Assembly (NCBI GenBank): GCA_030432255.1
Contig: JAUIHS010000009.1
Location: 123,212 to 187,211 of the forward strand
DNA from: Phycisphaerae bacterium
Lineage (GTDB): Bacteria; Planctomycetota; Phycisphaerae; Phycisphaerales; UBA1924
Direction of reading: 5' to 3'
DNA: 64,000 nucleotides
The position numbers and the translations under genes are program-made. Of the stretch, positions 53,019 through 60,272 are shown piece by piece. Each line of letters opens with the position of its first letter. The stretch's first letter is position 1. Under the pieces are notes generated by a model. That model was not told the DNA's origin and searched no databases. It worked only from the letters and a program-made list of their open reading frames with translations.

Positions 53019-53115
53019 TCAGGGACAAGGGACGAGTGTGCGGATGGAGCGGAAGCTCCCTCGGCATGAACGCCGGAAGGCGCTCCACCCCTGAACCCTT
53101 ATCCCTTATCCCTAA
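53007..53115 (+). repeat. composite intergenic element: 7-base units flanking a palindrome
   Basis: Left arm units: AGTGAAC, AGTGATC, AGGGACA, AGGGACG, AGTGTGC (53007-53041), overlapping the stop of the DUF1573 gene. Right arm units: CCCCTGA, ACCCTTA, TCCCTTA, TCCCTAA (53088-53115), overlapping the stop of the DUF481 gene. The right units read AGGGA-type on the other strand, so the two arms mirror each other around the central palindrome. Confidence 0.7.
53045..53087 (+). repeat. palindromic repeat element, copy 1
   Basis: TGGAGCG (53045-53051) pairs with CGCTCCA (53081-53087). Inside, GGAGC-GGAA-GCTCC and GCC-GGAA-GGC can form instead, so the arms can take part in two exclusive folds. The same ends and inner GCCGGA occur at 60129-60168. 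Between the convergent DUF1573 and DUF481 genes it may act as a terminator although no T run follows. Confidence 0.7.
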
Positions 53116-54071
53116 AACCTGTAATTGATCGTCGCGTAGTAATCGAGGTCGTTCTTCTCGACGCCGTCTTCGACGAGGTTGTCATACCGATCGACAAATC
53201 CGATCTTCAGTGACATCGCGCCGTCATCCGTCATGATGTACTCCCAGTCGGCGCCGGAGCGGACGAGGTAGTTGTCCGTGTCCGAGAGGTCCGGGATGTA
53301 ATGGATGTACGCGTTGATGAACTGCCGCTTGGACAGCTGATGACTGAGATCGAGCCCCGTGAAGAGTTCCGGGATGATCTCCTCGTCCTCCACACCGAAC
53401 TCGTACGCAAGTCCGGGACCGACGCGGCCGATCAGCTTCGTGTTCTCGTTGTCAATGAAGCGATACCCGACACCCACCGCGCCCGAGAGACGCAGGTCGT
53501 ACTCCTTGAACTCATCGACGTCCGCTTCCACCTGCGCGAAGATCTCCCACGGACTGTCACCCAGCTTCCAGTCGTTGCGAATCTGCGTGTTGAACCGTTC
53601 GGCCGTCTTCTCGCCATCCTCAGTGGCACGCCGATAGGTCGTCTGGAAGTGGAAGAGTTCCTTGTCCGTCTCCCGGTCTGCGTAGAAACCGAATCGCCCG
53701 GCGAACCGCTCCGTGTTGCCCTCGGCCCCGTCCAGGCCGACCTCGATCCGAAGCGACCACGGCGAATCCTCGGCAGGCGCTTCGAGGGCCTCTTCGACCT
53801 CCGCCTCAGCCTCTTCCTGCGCGTCCGTGATCTCGTGGACGACGTTCTCGGTGCCATCCTCCTCCTCGACCGTCAGCTTGGAAACCTGCTCGAAAGGAAT
53901 GGAAAGGACGCCCAGAACCTCATGATCGAGGACCACCATCACGCCGTCGTTGCTCAGCAACGTGCCGTGCAGCACATCGCCGCTGCTCAATCTCACGGTC
54001 GCCGGATCGGCCGCGCGGGCGACGCCGGCCAGGACAAGCAACACACCAATGAACACGCTGAATCTCGACAT
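53112..54071 (-). CDS. DUF481 outer-membrane beta-barrel-like protein
   Basis: A 319-residue exported protein. The signal is RFSVFIGVLLVLAGVARA. An SH3-like segment follows (VRLSSGDVLHGTLLSNDG), then an acidic linker, then a DUF481 domain of alternating amphipathic strands (WSLRIEVGLDGAEGNTERFA, HFQTTYRRATEDGEKTAER and others). It ends YYATINYRF, the aromatic C-terminus typical of outer-membrane barrels. DUF481 proteins are thought to form small outer-membrane pores; no substrate is known. CGGAGAT lies upstream of ATG 54071. Confidence 0.85.
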   Translation of the reverse strand: MSRFSVFIGVLLVLAGVARAADPATVRLSSGDVLHGTLLSNDGVMVVLDHEVLGVLSIPFEQVSKLTVEEEDGTENVVHEITDAQEEAEAEVEEALEAPAEDSPWSLRIEVGLDGAEGNTERFAGRFGFYADRETDKELFHFQTTYRRATEDGEKTAERFNTQIRNDWKLGDSPWEIFAQVEADVDEFKEYDLRLSGAVGVGYRFIDNENTKLIGRVGPGLAYEFGVEDEEIIPELFTGLDLSHQLSKRQFINAYIHYIPDLSDTDNYLVRSGADWEYIMTDDGAMSLKIGFVDRYDNLVEDGVEKNDLDYYATINYRF

Positions 54072-54146
54072 GGCGAGCGATCTCCGATCAATGGAATCCG
54101 GATCAAGTGCTTTCAGGGCGGCATGATAGCGAAATCGCCGGACCTG

Positions 54147-54767
54147 TCAGAGGGCATCCCGCAGGGCGACCTCATCAATCCCACCTTCGCGCAGGATCTG
54201 GAGGTGGTTCCCCTCGTCGATGCGGACAACCGTCGACGCCCGACCCATCACGCACACCCCGCCATCCAGGATCAGCACCCCCGCCGGATCCGCGAAGATC
54301 TCGCGCACATCAGCCGCCGAGGTCGGCTCCGACTCCCCGGAACGGTTCGCACTCGGGCCTGCAATCGGCCCGTCAAACCGCCGCAGCAGATCCAGCGTCA
54401 GCCCGTGATCCGGACACCGCAGCCCCACCGTCGTCCCGCCGGCAACAACGATCTCCGGCAGCGCCCACTCACCCGACTCCACCCGTTCCACCACGATCGT
54501 CAACGGACCCGGCCAGAAACGTGCCGCCAGCTGCGACGCCGCCTCGGGCCAGCATGACACCAGCCGACGCGCCGACGACTCACCGCTTACCAGCACGCTC
54601 AGCGGCTTCACCGCCGGACGCCCCTTCAGATCATAGACCCGCTGCACCGCAGCCTCGTTCCGAGCATCCACACCCAGGCCGTACACCGTCTCCGTGGGAA
54701 ATGCGATCACACCGCCCGCACGCAGGCGCTTCGCCGCGGCTTCAATCTCGTCGACTCGATCGGACAT
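54147..54767 (-). CDS. tsaC: threonylcarbamoyl-AMP synthase (Sua5/YciO/YrdC)
   Basis: A 206-residue protein for the first step of t6A tRNA modification: threonine, bicarbonate and ATP to threonylcarbamoyl-AMP. Diagnostic segments are GGVIAFPTETVYGLGVDA and VYDLKGRPAVKPLSVLV, then LRCPDHG and GPSANRSGE. It has only the YrdC domain; the Sua5 C-terminal domain is absent, so it is the TsaC type. ATG 54767 has no ribosome binding site. A TATGAT hexamer seven bases upstream overlaps the chrA stop codon. Confidence 0.9.
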   Translation of the reverse strand: MSDRVDEIEAAAKRLRAGGVIAFPTETVYGLGVDARNEAAVQRVYDLKGRPAVKPLSVLVSGESSARRLVSCWPEAASQLAARFWPGPLTIVVERVESGEWALPEIVVAGGTTVGLRCPDHGLTLDLLRRFDGPIAGPSANRSGESEPTSAADVREIFADPAGVLILDGGVCVMGRASTVVRIDEGNHLQILREGGIDEVALRDAL

Positions 54768-54773
54768 GCACGG

Positions 54774-54779
54774 ATCATA
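54774..54779 (-). promoter_or_regulatory. -10 box overlapping the chrA stop, leaderless start of tsaC
   Basis: TATGAT on the minus strand ends seven bases before ATG 54767; its TGA is the stop codon of chrA. Confidence 0.45.
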
Positions 54780-56007
54780 GGGATGTGAAGAGCCCGGACG
54801 CCAGACCACACCCCGCCGCCCCCAGGATCACCCACGCGTTGTTCACTCCCAGCCGGATGAGCCCCCACGCGACTCCCGTCAGAATGATGGCCCGCCACTC
54901 GATGTGCCAGCCCGCCTCCCCCGCACTGAGCCACGTGGCGCCGGCAAGCTTCACCGTCACGACCACCATCAATGCCAATGAACCCGCGACCACAGCATCC
55001 AGCACGGAACTCAGCACCCGCGACGCCCGCATCCGGCGCACCAGCGGCGCCGTCAGGCCGACGAAGAGGAAGGCCGGCGCGAAGATCCCGCCCGTCCCGG
55101 CCACAGCGCCCATCGGACCACCGAGGACGTAGCCGATGAACGTCGCGGTCGTGAAGACCGGTCCCGGAGTCACCTGCCCCACGGCGATCGCATCCACCAG
55201 TTGCGTGTCCGTCAACCAGCCCCGCTGACGCACGAACTCCGCCTCGAGGAATGCGAGCAGCACGTACCCACTCCCGAAGAGCACCGCGCCGATCTTCGCG
55301 AAGACCAGGAAGATGGACAACGGCGTTGCACCGGCAGTGACCGCAGCGGCCCCCGCGCCCGCTCCCGCGCCGAGCGTCCCGAGGCCCGGCAGGAACAGCG
55401 GCCAGGCATGACATGCACGCTTCTCTCCCCCGCCCGCCAGCAGGAGACCGATCACCGCGCACCCCGCCAGCACCATGATCTCCGCAGACATTACGCCGTA
55501 CGACATCAACACCACTTCCGCGACCGTCGCAAGCAGCGCAATCCCAGCCAGCACCCACGTGCGGCACCCCGTCTTCATCAACTTGAACAGTGCCTGGAAG
55601 ATCACCACCAGCACCACCGGCTGCACCCATGCCAGCAACTCACGCCCTACCGGCAGCGTTCCCCACTCCACGTAGGCCGCCGCGAGGGCAAAGACGATCA
55701 GCGCCGCCGGACCGATGAAGCACGACCCTGCCACCAGCAGTCCCGGCCAGCCGCGTCGCGCGTAACCGATGTGGATCGCCACCTCAGTCGAATTCGGTCC
55801 CGGAATCAGGCTCGCCGCCGCGATCAGGTCAAGCAGTTCCTGCCGACTGAGCCAGCGCCTCTTCTCGCAGAACTCATCCTCCATCATCGCGATGTGCGCC
55901 GCCGGACCGCCGAAGGCAATCGAACCCAGCCGTGCAAAGACCAGCGCCAGTTCACGCAGTGATGTCCGGGATGCGTCCGTCGAGGAAGAAGTCTCGTCAG
56001 GGGCCAT
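54775..56007 (-). CDS. chrA: chromate transporter
   Basis: A 410-residue membrane protein of the CHR family, two homologous halves with 10-12 helices. Each half starts with the family motif: ARLGSIAFGGPAAHIAMM with IPGPNSTEVAIHIGYARRG in the first, and FAKIGAVLFGSGYVLLAFLE with VTPGPVFTTATFIGY in the second. The family exports chromate by proton antiport; sulfate or other anion transport is possible in organisms not exposed to chromium. ATG 56007 lies within the end of the SpoU gene; a TACGAT hexamer eight bases upstream could start a leaderless message. Confidence 0.92.
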   Translation of the reverse strand: MAPDETSSSTDASRTSLRELALVFARLGSIAFGGPAAHIAMMEDEFCEKRRWLSRQELLDLIAAASLIPGPNSTEVAIHIGYARRGWPGLLVAGSCFIGPAALIVFALAAAYVEWGTLPVGRELLAWVQPVVLVVIFQALFKLMKTGCRTWVLAGIALLATVAEVVLMSYGVMSAEIMVLAGCAVIGLLLAGGGEKRACHAWPLFLPGLGTLGAGAGAGAAAVTAGATPLSIFLVFAKIGAVLFGSGYVLLAFLEAEFVRQRGWLTDTQLVDAIAVGQVTPGPVFTTATFIGYVLGGPMGAVAGTGGIFAPAFLFVGLTAPLVRRMRASRVLSSVLDAVVAGSLALMVVVTVKLAGATWLSAGEAGWHIEWRAIILTGVAWGLIRLGVNNAWVILGAAGCGLASGLFTSL

Positions 56008-56818
56008 GGCGCGCATCGTAGCGGCGCGGCGAGCAGGCGTGCATCGCGATCGCGCCCGCCGCCGCCACGTTAAGCGAATCCACACAATCGCCCGTGTCGA
56101 TACGCACCCGGAACGAGGCCGCTGCCATCGCATCCTGCGTCAGCCCCGGCCCCTCCTCACCCAGCAGCAGCGCCACCCGTCGCTCACGCGTGACCTCGTC
56201 GATGTCGACGGCATCGGCGGCCGGTGTCAGTGCCAGCGTCCGAATGTCCCGCCCCTCGATGTGCGCGATCGCTTCCGTGAGGTCATCCACGACCACGTGA
56301 GGCAGCCGCAACGCCGCTCCCATCGACACCCGGATCGCCTTGCGATAGAGAGGATCGCACGTCCGGCCCGTCATGACGACGCCCGCGGCGTCGAAGGCCG
56401 CTGCCGTGCGGAAGATCGCGCCCACGTTGTCGTGGTTGGTCAGATCCTCCAGAACGACGAGCATGAGCGGCTCCTCTTCCGGCAGCCTGCGGAGAAACTC
56501 CGTCAGCGTGGGCAAGTCCCGGCGCACGCCCGTCGCCAGGCACCCTCGATGCATGTCGAAGCCGACGATGTCATTCACAACGTCCTGCTCCGCAACACAC
56601 ACCCGCTCGCGTCCGTCAAGCACGTCAGCCAGCGCTTCATAGGCCACCGGGGTCACCAGCACCGCCTCGGCTTCGTACAACGAATCCGTCAGCAGCGCAC
56701 GCACTACGAAACGCCCCTCCGCCATGAACAACCGATCACGCCGAAGATCGCGATCTCGCACATTCCGGAACGAAGCCACCCGGGGGTCGTCCAGCGATTC
56801 GATGCGCTCAGCGCACAC
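55997..56818 (-). CDS. SpoU-family RNA 2'-O-methyltransferase
   Basis: A 273-residue SPOUT methyltransferase of the TrmH/RlmB type. The knot motifs are present: LEDLTNHDNVGAIFRTAAAF (motif 1), LLLGEEGPGLT (motif 2) and VDSLNVAAAGAIAMH (motif 3). The N-terminal extension of about 100 residues resembles the L30e-like substrate-binding part of RlmB. It modifies rRNA or tRNA; the position cannot be told. GTG 56818 overlaps the end of the parvulin gene by 11 bases. Confidence 0.9.
   Translation of the reverse strand: MCAERIESLDDPRVASFRNVRDRDLRRDRLFMAEGRFVVRALLTDSLYEAEAVLVTPVAYEALADVLDGRERVCVAEQDVVNDIVGFDMHRGCLATGVRRDLPTLTEFLRRLPEEEPLMLVVLEDLTNHDNVGAIFRTAAAFDAAGVVMTGRTCDPLYRKAIRVSMGAALRLPHVVVDDLTEAIAHIEGRDIRTLALTPAADAVDIDEVTRERRVALLLGEEGPGLTQDAMAAASFRVRIDTGDCVDSLNVAAAGAIAMHACSPRRYDARHGP
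56015..56020 (-). promoter_or_regulatory. -10-like box before chrA
   Basis: TACGAT on the minus strand ends eight bases before ATG 56007; it lies in the 3' end of the SpoU gene, so it may be fortuitous. Confidence 0.3.
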
Positions 56819-57839
56819 GTCGCAGCCCCGGATCGATCACGCGGACCTCCGCGCCCTCGACAAGTTCACGAGCCAACTGCGACATCAGAAGCCGCTCCTG
56901 CACCAGGCGGGCCTCGCTGCGCATCGCATCAGCGACGACATCAAACGACGGCGCGCCGGATGGCGCGGGCACATCACCCACCACCTTCACGATCGCGAAA
57001 CCACGGTCCAGCGCCACCGGCGTCGATACTCCGCCCACCGGCAGTTCCATCATCGCGCGACGAATCACCGCCGGATACGTCGCGTCCTCGGCATGCAGCG
57101 GAGCCAGCAGACCGCCGCGGCTTGCCGACACGTCCGTCGACATCTCCGTCGCCACTGTTTCGAAGGCTTCGCCGGCACGCAGGCGGGCGGTCGCACGCTG
57201 CGCATCACGGGAGGATGAGACCGTGATCAGCCGCGCCTGCCGCCTCGGCCCGTAGCGCAGGTCATGTGCCAGCCGTGCTGCGGCGTCGGTGACACGCACA
57301 TCATCCGCGACGAGGGCACGCAGCATCGCCGAGCGCCGGAGCAGAGCGCCGTAACGCTCGTACCCCAGGCCGCGCGCCTCGCGCACCTGCGCCAGGATGC
57401 GCCGCGCGCTCTCCGAATCCGTTGAAACCCCGGTCCCCGTCAGAGTCTCGACGAACAGCGACTCCTCGCGCGCGATCGCGTCCTCACCGATCTCGATGCC
57501 GGCGTCGCGGCAGGCCGACGCCAGCCGCACATCGAGAATCATCTCATCCACAACCGTGTCACCCGACACCTCAACAAGCCGCGACCACATCGAACCCCGC
57601 GTGATCGGGCGACCATCGACGTACATCACCGGCTCACCATCGTGATCCTGCTCGTCCGTCTCCGCGTTGTCAGGCCGCTCTCCGACGTACCGAGCCGTCC
57701 GCTCCATGCCGGGGCTTCGCGGCGGCCCGGTTCGACTCTCCGTCGCACAACCGCTCAGCAACATGAGCAGCATGGTTCCGAGAACACATGAGGTTGGCCT
57801 GATCGGATTCTGTATGCAGTGCGAAGGGATTGGGAACAT
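56808..57839 (-). CDS. parvulin-type peptidyl-prolyl isomerase lipoprotein
   Basis: A 343-residue protein. A possible lipoprotein signal (CVLGTMLLMLLSGC) follows an unusual N-terminal stretch. A SurA-like N-terminal chaperone helix bundle comes next (VMYVDGRPITRGSMWSRLVE). The parvulin domain (about 210-300) has RLRAGEAFETVATEMSTD, SRGGLLAPLHAED and PVALDRGFAIVKVVGD. It is expected at the periplasmic membrane face, assisting folding of exported proteins. It is the first gene of a probable operon with SpoU and chrA. The start has no obvious ribosome binding site; the signal could begin later. Confidence 0.85.
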   Translation of the reverse strand: MFPIPSHCIQNPIRPTSCVLGTMLLMLLSGCATESRTGPPRSPGMERTARYVGERPDNAETDEQDHDGEPVMYVDGRPITRGSMWSRLVEVSGDTVVDEMILDVRLASACRDAGIEIGEDAIAREESLFVETLTGTGVSTDSESARRILAQVREARGLGYERYGALLRRSAMLRALVADDVRVTDAAARLAHDLRYGPRRQARLITVSSSRDAQRATARLRAGEAFETVATEMSTDVSASRGGLLAPLHAEDATYPAVIRRAMMELPVGGVSTPVALDRGFAIVKVVGDVPAPSGAPSFDVVADAMRSEARLVQERLLMSQLARELVEGAEVRVIDPGLRRVR

Positions 57840-57964
57840 TCTGGGAAGCCACCGAGTCTGAACGGGTTAGGATGACGTATATGGGGTGACCCCCATCCCC
57901 CGAGGCCGGTTCGTGATGCTATCGCGCGCCCCGCGTTCCTGCCCGATTCGTTCCAGGAGTCTGC

Positions 57965-59068
57965 GTGACGACCCAACCCCCGGACATCAGCACCCAGCCC
58001 GTTTCGCCCGCACCCAGGGTCCTGTGCCCCTACTGCGGCCTCGTGCAGGGTGGCACCGATCGGTGCAACGGCTGCCGTGGACTCTTCGAACCTCTTTCCC
58101 GCCAGGCAACGCAGAACGCCATGGGCGCTTGGCAGATTCGCGATGACCGCCGGCCCTTCCAGCCCGGGTGCTCCTGGGAAACGCTCCGGGGCATGGTCGC
58201 CCGCGGCCGCATCCGGCCCGACACCGTTCTGCGCGGCCCCACGACCCGCCAGTTCTGGACGTTCGCACGCGATACGCCGGGCATCGCCGTCCTGCTCGGT
58301 ATCTGCCACGCGTGCCACACATCCGTGAAGACTGACGAGTCGAACTGCAGCGCCTGCGGCGTGGAACTCCAGCCGCGTCACGACCGGCAGTTCCTCGGGC
58401 TGTCTCCGCTGCAATTGCTCCCCGGCGACGCTCCTCCCGAGCGCGTTGCGACGGTCGCCGCCCGCGGCGCATCAGGTCTCACCCGCCCCGCATCGCCTCT
58501 CGACGTCGGCACCCCGGCGACACCGACTCCGGAACTCACCTCCGAGGACGAGCGCCCATCAACGGTCAAGCGCCTCCGCCGCCACCTCGTCCGCGCACGT
58601 CGATCACTGATTCTTTCCGTCATCTTCAACCTTCTGCTCGCCGCCGCCGTCATCGGACTCGGGCTTCTGCTGATTCAGAACAGCCGACCATCCAAACCCG
58701 ACCCGGTCATCCCGGCGACCACCCCGGATGCAACACCCGCACCGTCAGAGGCGGCCGCGACCGACACGTCCCCCGCCCCGACCGAGCAGGCAGCCCCGGA
58801 CGAGAGCAGGCCCCCGCGCAACACGCTCATCCCCGGCCTGGATCCCGGCCTTGAGCGCTTCGCGCCGCAATTCCTTCGCGCCATGGAACTCAGGGAACAG
58901 GGCACCGAAACGGCGCTGCTGGAAGCCGTCGGCATCCTGGAGGGCATCCAGAAGGAAGCCGCCGGCGCCGGACAGGGCTTCGAAGGTCTTACTTACCCGG
59001 AACTTGAGCAGACACTCGCCGATACCCGGCGCGAACTCGACCAGGTCGTGCTGCGCGAGATTTTCTGA
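57965..59068 (+). CDS. zinc-ribbon membrane protein
   Basis: A 367-residue protein. Two zinc ribbons flank a GYF-like segment: CPYCGLVQGGTDRCNGC (about 20-37), then MGAWQIRDD...RGRIRPDTVLRGPTTRQFW, then CHACHTSVKTDESNCSACG (about 118-136). One membrane helix (SLILSVIFNLLLAAAVIGLG, about 217-237) leads to an acidic Pro/Ala-rich segment and a helical C-terminus. The order suggests a cytoplasmic sensor-like part and an external tail. Its start GTG has AGGAG upstream. It is 24 bases from the toxin-like nuclease gene and probably shares its transcript. Confidence 0.7.
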   Translation: MTTQPPDISTQPVSPAPRVLCPYCGLVQGGTDRCNGCRGLFEPLSRQATQNAMGAWQIRDDRRPFQPGCSWETLRGMVARGRIRPDTVLRGPTTRQFWTFARDTPGIAVLLGICHACHTSVKTDESNCSACGVELQPRHDRQFLGLSPLQLLPGDAPPERVATVAARGASGLTRPASPLDVGTPATPTPELTSEDERPSTVKRLRRHLVRARRSLILSVIFNLLLAAAVIGLGLLLIQNSRPSKPDPVIPATTPDATPAPSEAAATDTSPAPTEQAAPDESRPPRNTLIPGLDPGLERFAPQFLRAMELREQGTETALLEAVGILEGIQKEAAGAGQGFEGLTYPELEQTLADTRRELDQVVLREIF

Positions 59069-59091
59069 ACGAACGTCGCGGAGACATCCTC

Positions 59092-60051
59092 GTGGGCAGC
59101 AGACCCGTTGCAACCTCCGGTTTACGTGGACAGGCTTGCGACGCCGCATGCCGCGAACTCGCACTCGACATGGCCCAGATGGCCATCGATATCGCCGGTA
59201 TCGTCGACCCCACCCCCATCGCCGACGGCACCGGCGCGATTCTCGCCGTCTCCCGGGGCAACTGGACTGATGCCGCATTCAACGTCGTCGGCCTGATCCC
59301 GTACATCGGTGATCTGGCCAAGGCCGGCAAGCTCCCCCGATACATGCGAACGATCGAGACAGCGGCCGACATGGTGCGCACATCGCCCGCCTTCGCACGA
59401 CGCGTGGCGCCCGTCATCGAGCGGCTGGACCAGGCCCTGCGCCTGCTCCCGGATGACTCGGCCACGGTGATCGCGATGCGGCGACAGGTCTCGAAGATGC
59501 TGCAGGACGTTCGGGTCACCTCAATCCCCGCAGCCCTTCCGGACATCTCGCGCCAGTTCAAGTTCCGCGAGTTCAACCGGGGCCGCGACACGGTCAAGGA
59601 AGCATCCGGCCGACTCGGGATTCCCGGGCAGGTCAAGTCACACCGCTCACAGAGCGCACAGCGAGGCGTCTCCGCCGGTACGGGTGACGACGCAGGCCAC
59701 CTCATCGGCGCCCGCTTCGGCGCTCCCCCGGATGCACGCAACCTCAGCCTCCAGAACTGGAAGGCCAACCGCTTCGGCACCTTCAAGAACCTCGAGGACG
59801 CATGGGCCGCGAAGCTTCGCGGCGGCACCGGAATCAGCATCCGCGTGCAGGACGTGACCCGCGCCGGGGAAGCCCGGCCCTACTGGCGCAAGGTCGAATG
59901 GACCGAGATCGACGCACAGGGCAACATCACCCGCCACGAACTCGATTTCATGAACGCCACCACGCCAAAGAGCCGCGCCGCAACCGGCGACGTCAACAAG
60001 ATGCCCGACGGCCACTCCGCTACCATCCACAACCTGGATGACTATCGGTAG
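59092..60051 (+). CDS. polymorphic-toxin-like nuclease
   Basis: A 319-residue protein from GTG 59092 with GGAGA upstream. The N-terminus has a pre-toxin-like segment (about 25-80: IAGIVDPTPIADGTGAILAV, then AAFNVVGLIPYIGDLAKAGK), a hydrophobic patch seen before toxin domains. The C-terminal domain (about 195-300) has GDDAGHLIGARFG, NLSLQNWKANRFG and FKNLEDAWAAKL, the DNA/RNA non-specific endonuclease pattern with the H-N set. Missing are a long N-terminal trafficking region and any adjacent immunity gene. It may be a nuclease toxin, a fragment from a larger locus, or a housekeeping nuclease. Confidence 0.75.
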   Translation: MGSRPVATSGLRGQACDAACRELALDMAQMAIDIAGIVDPTPIADGTGAILAVSRGNWTDAAFNVVGLIPYIGDLAKAGKLPRYMRTIETAADMVRTSPAFARRVAPVIERLDQALRLLPDDSATVIAMRRQVSKMLQDVRVTSIPAALPDISRQFKFREFNRGRDTVKEASGRLGIPGQVKSHRSQSAQRGVSAGTGDDAGHLIGARFGAPPDARNLSLQNWKANRFGTFKNLEDAWAAKLRGGTGISIRVQDVTRAGEARPYWRKVEWTEIDAQGNITRHELDFMNATTPKSRAATGDVNKMPDGHSATIHNLDDYR

Positions 60052-60128
60052 GCACAGCTCCTGGCATCTTCGGGCACCCGCCATCCACGATGCCACCCCC
60101 AATTCAATAGCGCTGAACGAAGTGACGA

Positions 60129-60168
60129 TGGAGCGGCAGCTCCCCATTCTCACGCCGGAGGCGCTCCA
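60129..60168 (+). repeat. palindromic repeat element, copy 2
   Basis: TGGAGCG (60129-60135) pairs with CGCTCCA (60162-60168). GGAGC-GGCA-GCTCC and GCC-GGA-GGC give the same alternative folds as copy 1 at 53045-53087. The flanks GATGGAGCGG and GCGCTCCACCCC are identical in the two copies, while the centre differs. Confidence 0.7.
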
Positions 60169-60252
60169 CCCCGATTGCCGATTGCCGATTGCCGGCTGCC
60201 CTCCCCAACTGCCTCAACCCCCAATGCTGAATGCCACAATGCCGGATGCCAC
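60169..60252 (+). repeat. 7-base-period tract upstream of rarA
   Basis: From 60173: three GATTGCC units, GGCTGCC, CTCCCCA, ACTGCCT, CAACCCC, CAATGCT, GAATGCC, then a one-base slip and GGATGCC. It begins directly after the palindromic element and ends 20 bases before the rarA start. The remainder of the 221-base gap holds no gene. Confidence 0.7.
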
Positions 60253-60258
60253 AGCGCT

Positions 60259-60264
60259 TACACT
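60259..60264 (+). promoter_or_regulatory. -10 box near the rarA start
   Basis: TACACT ends nine bases before ATG 60273, so the message would have at most a two-base leader. Confidence 0.4.
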
Positions 60265-60272
60265 ACGCCCAC

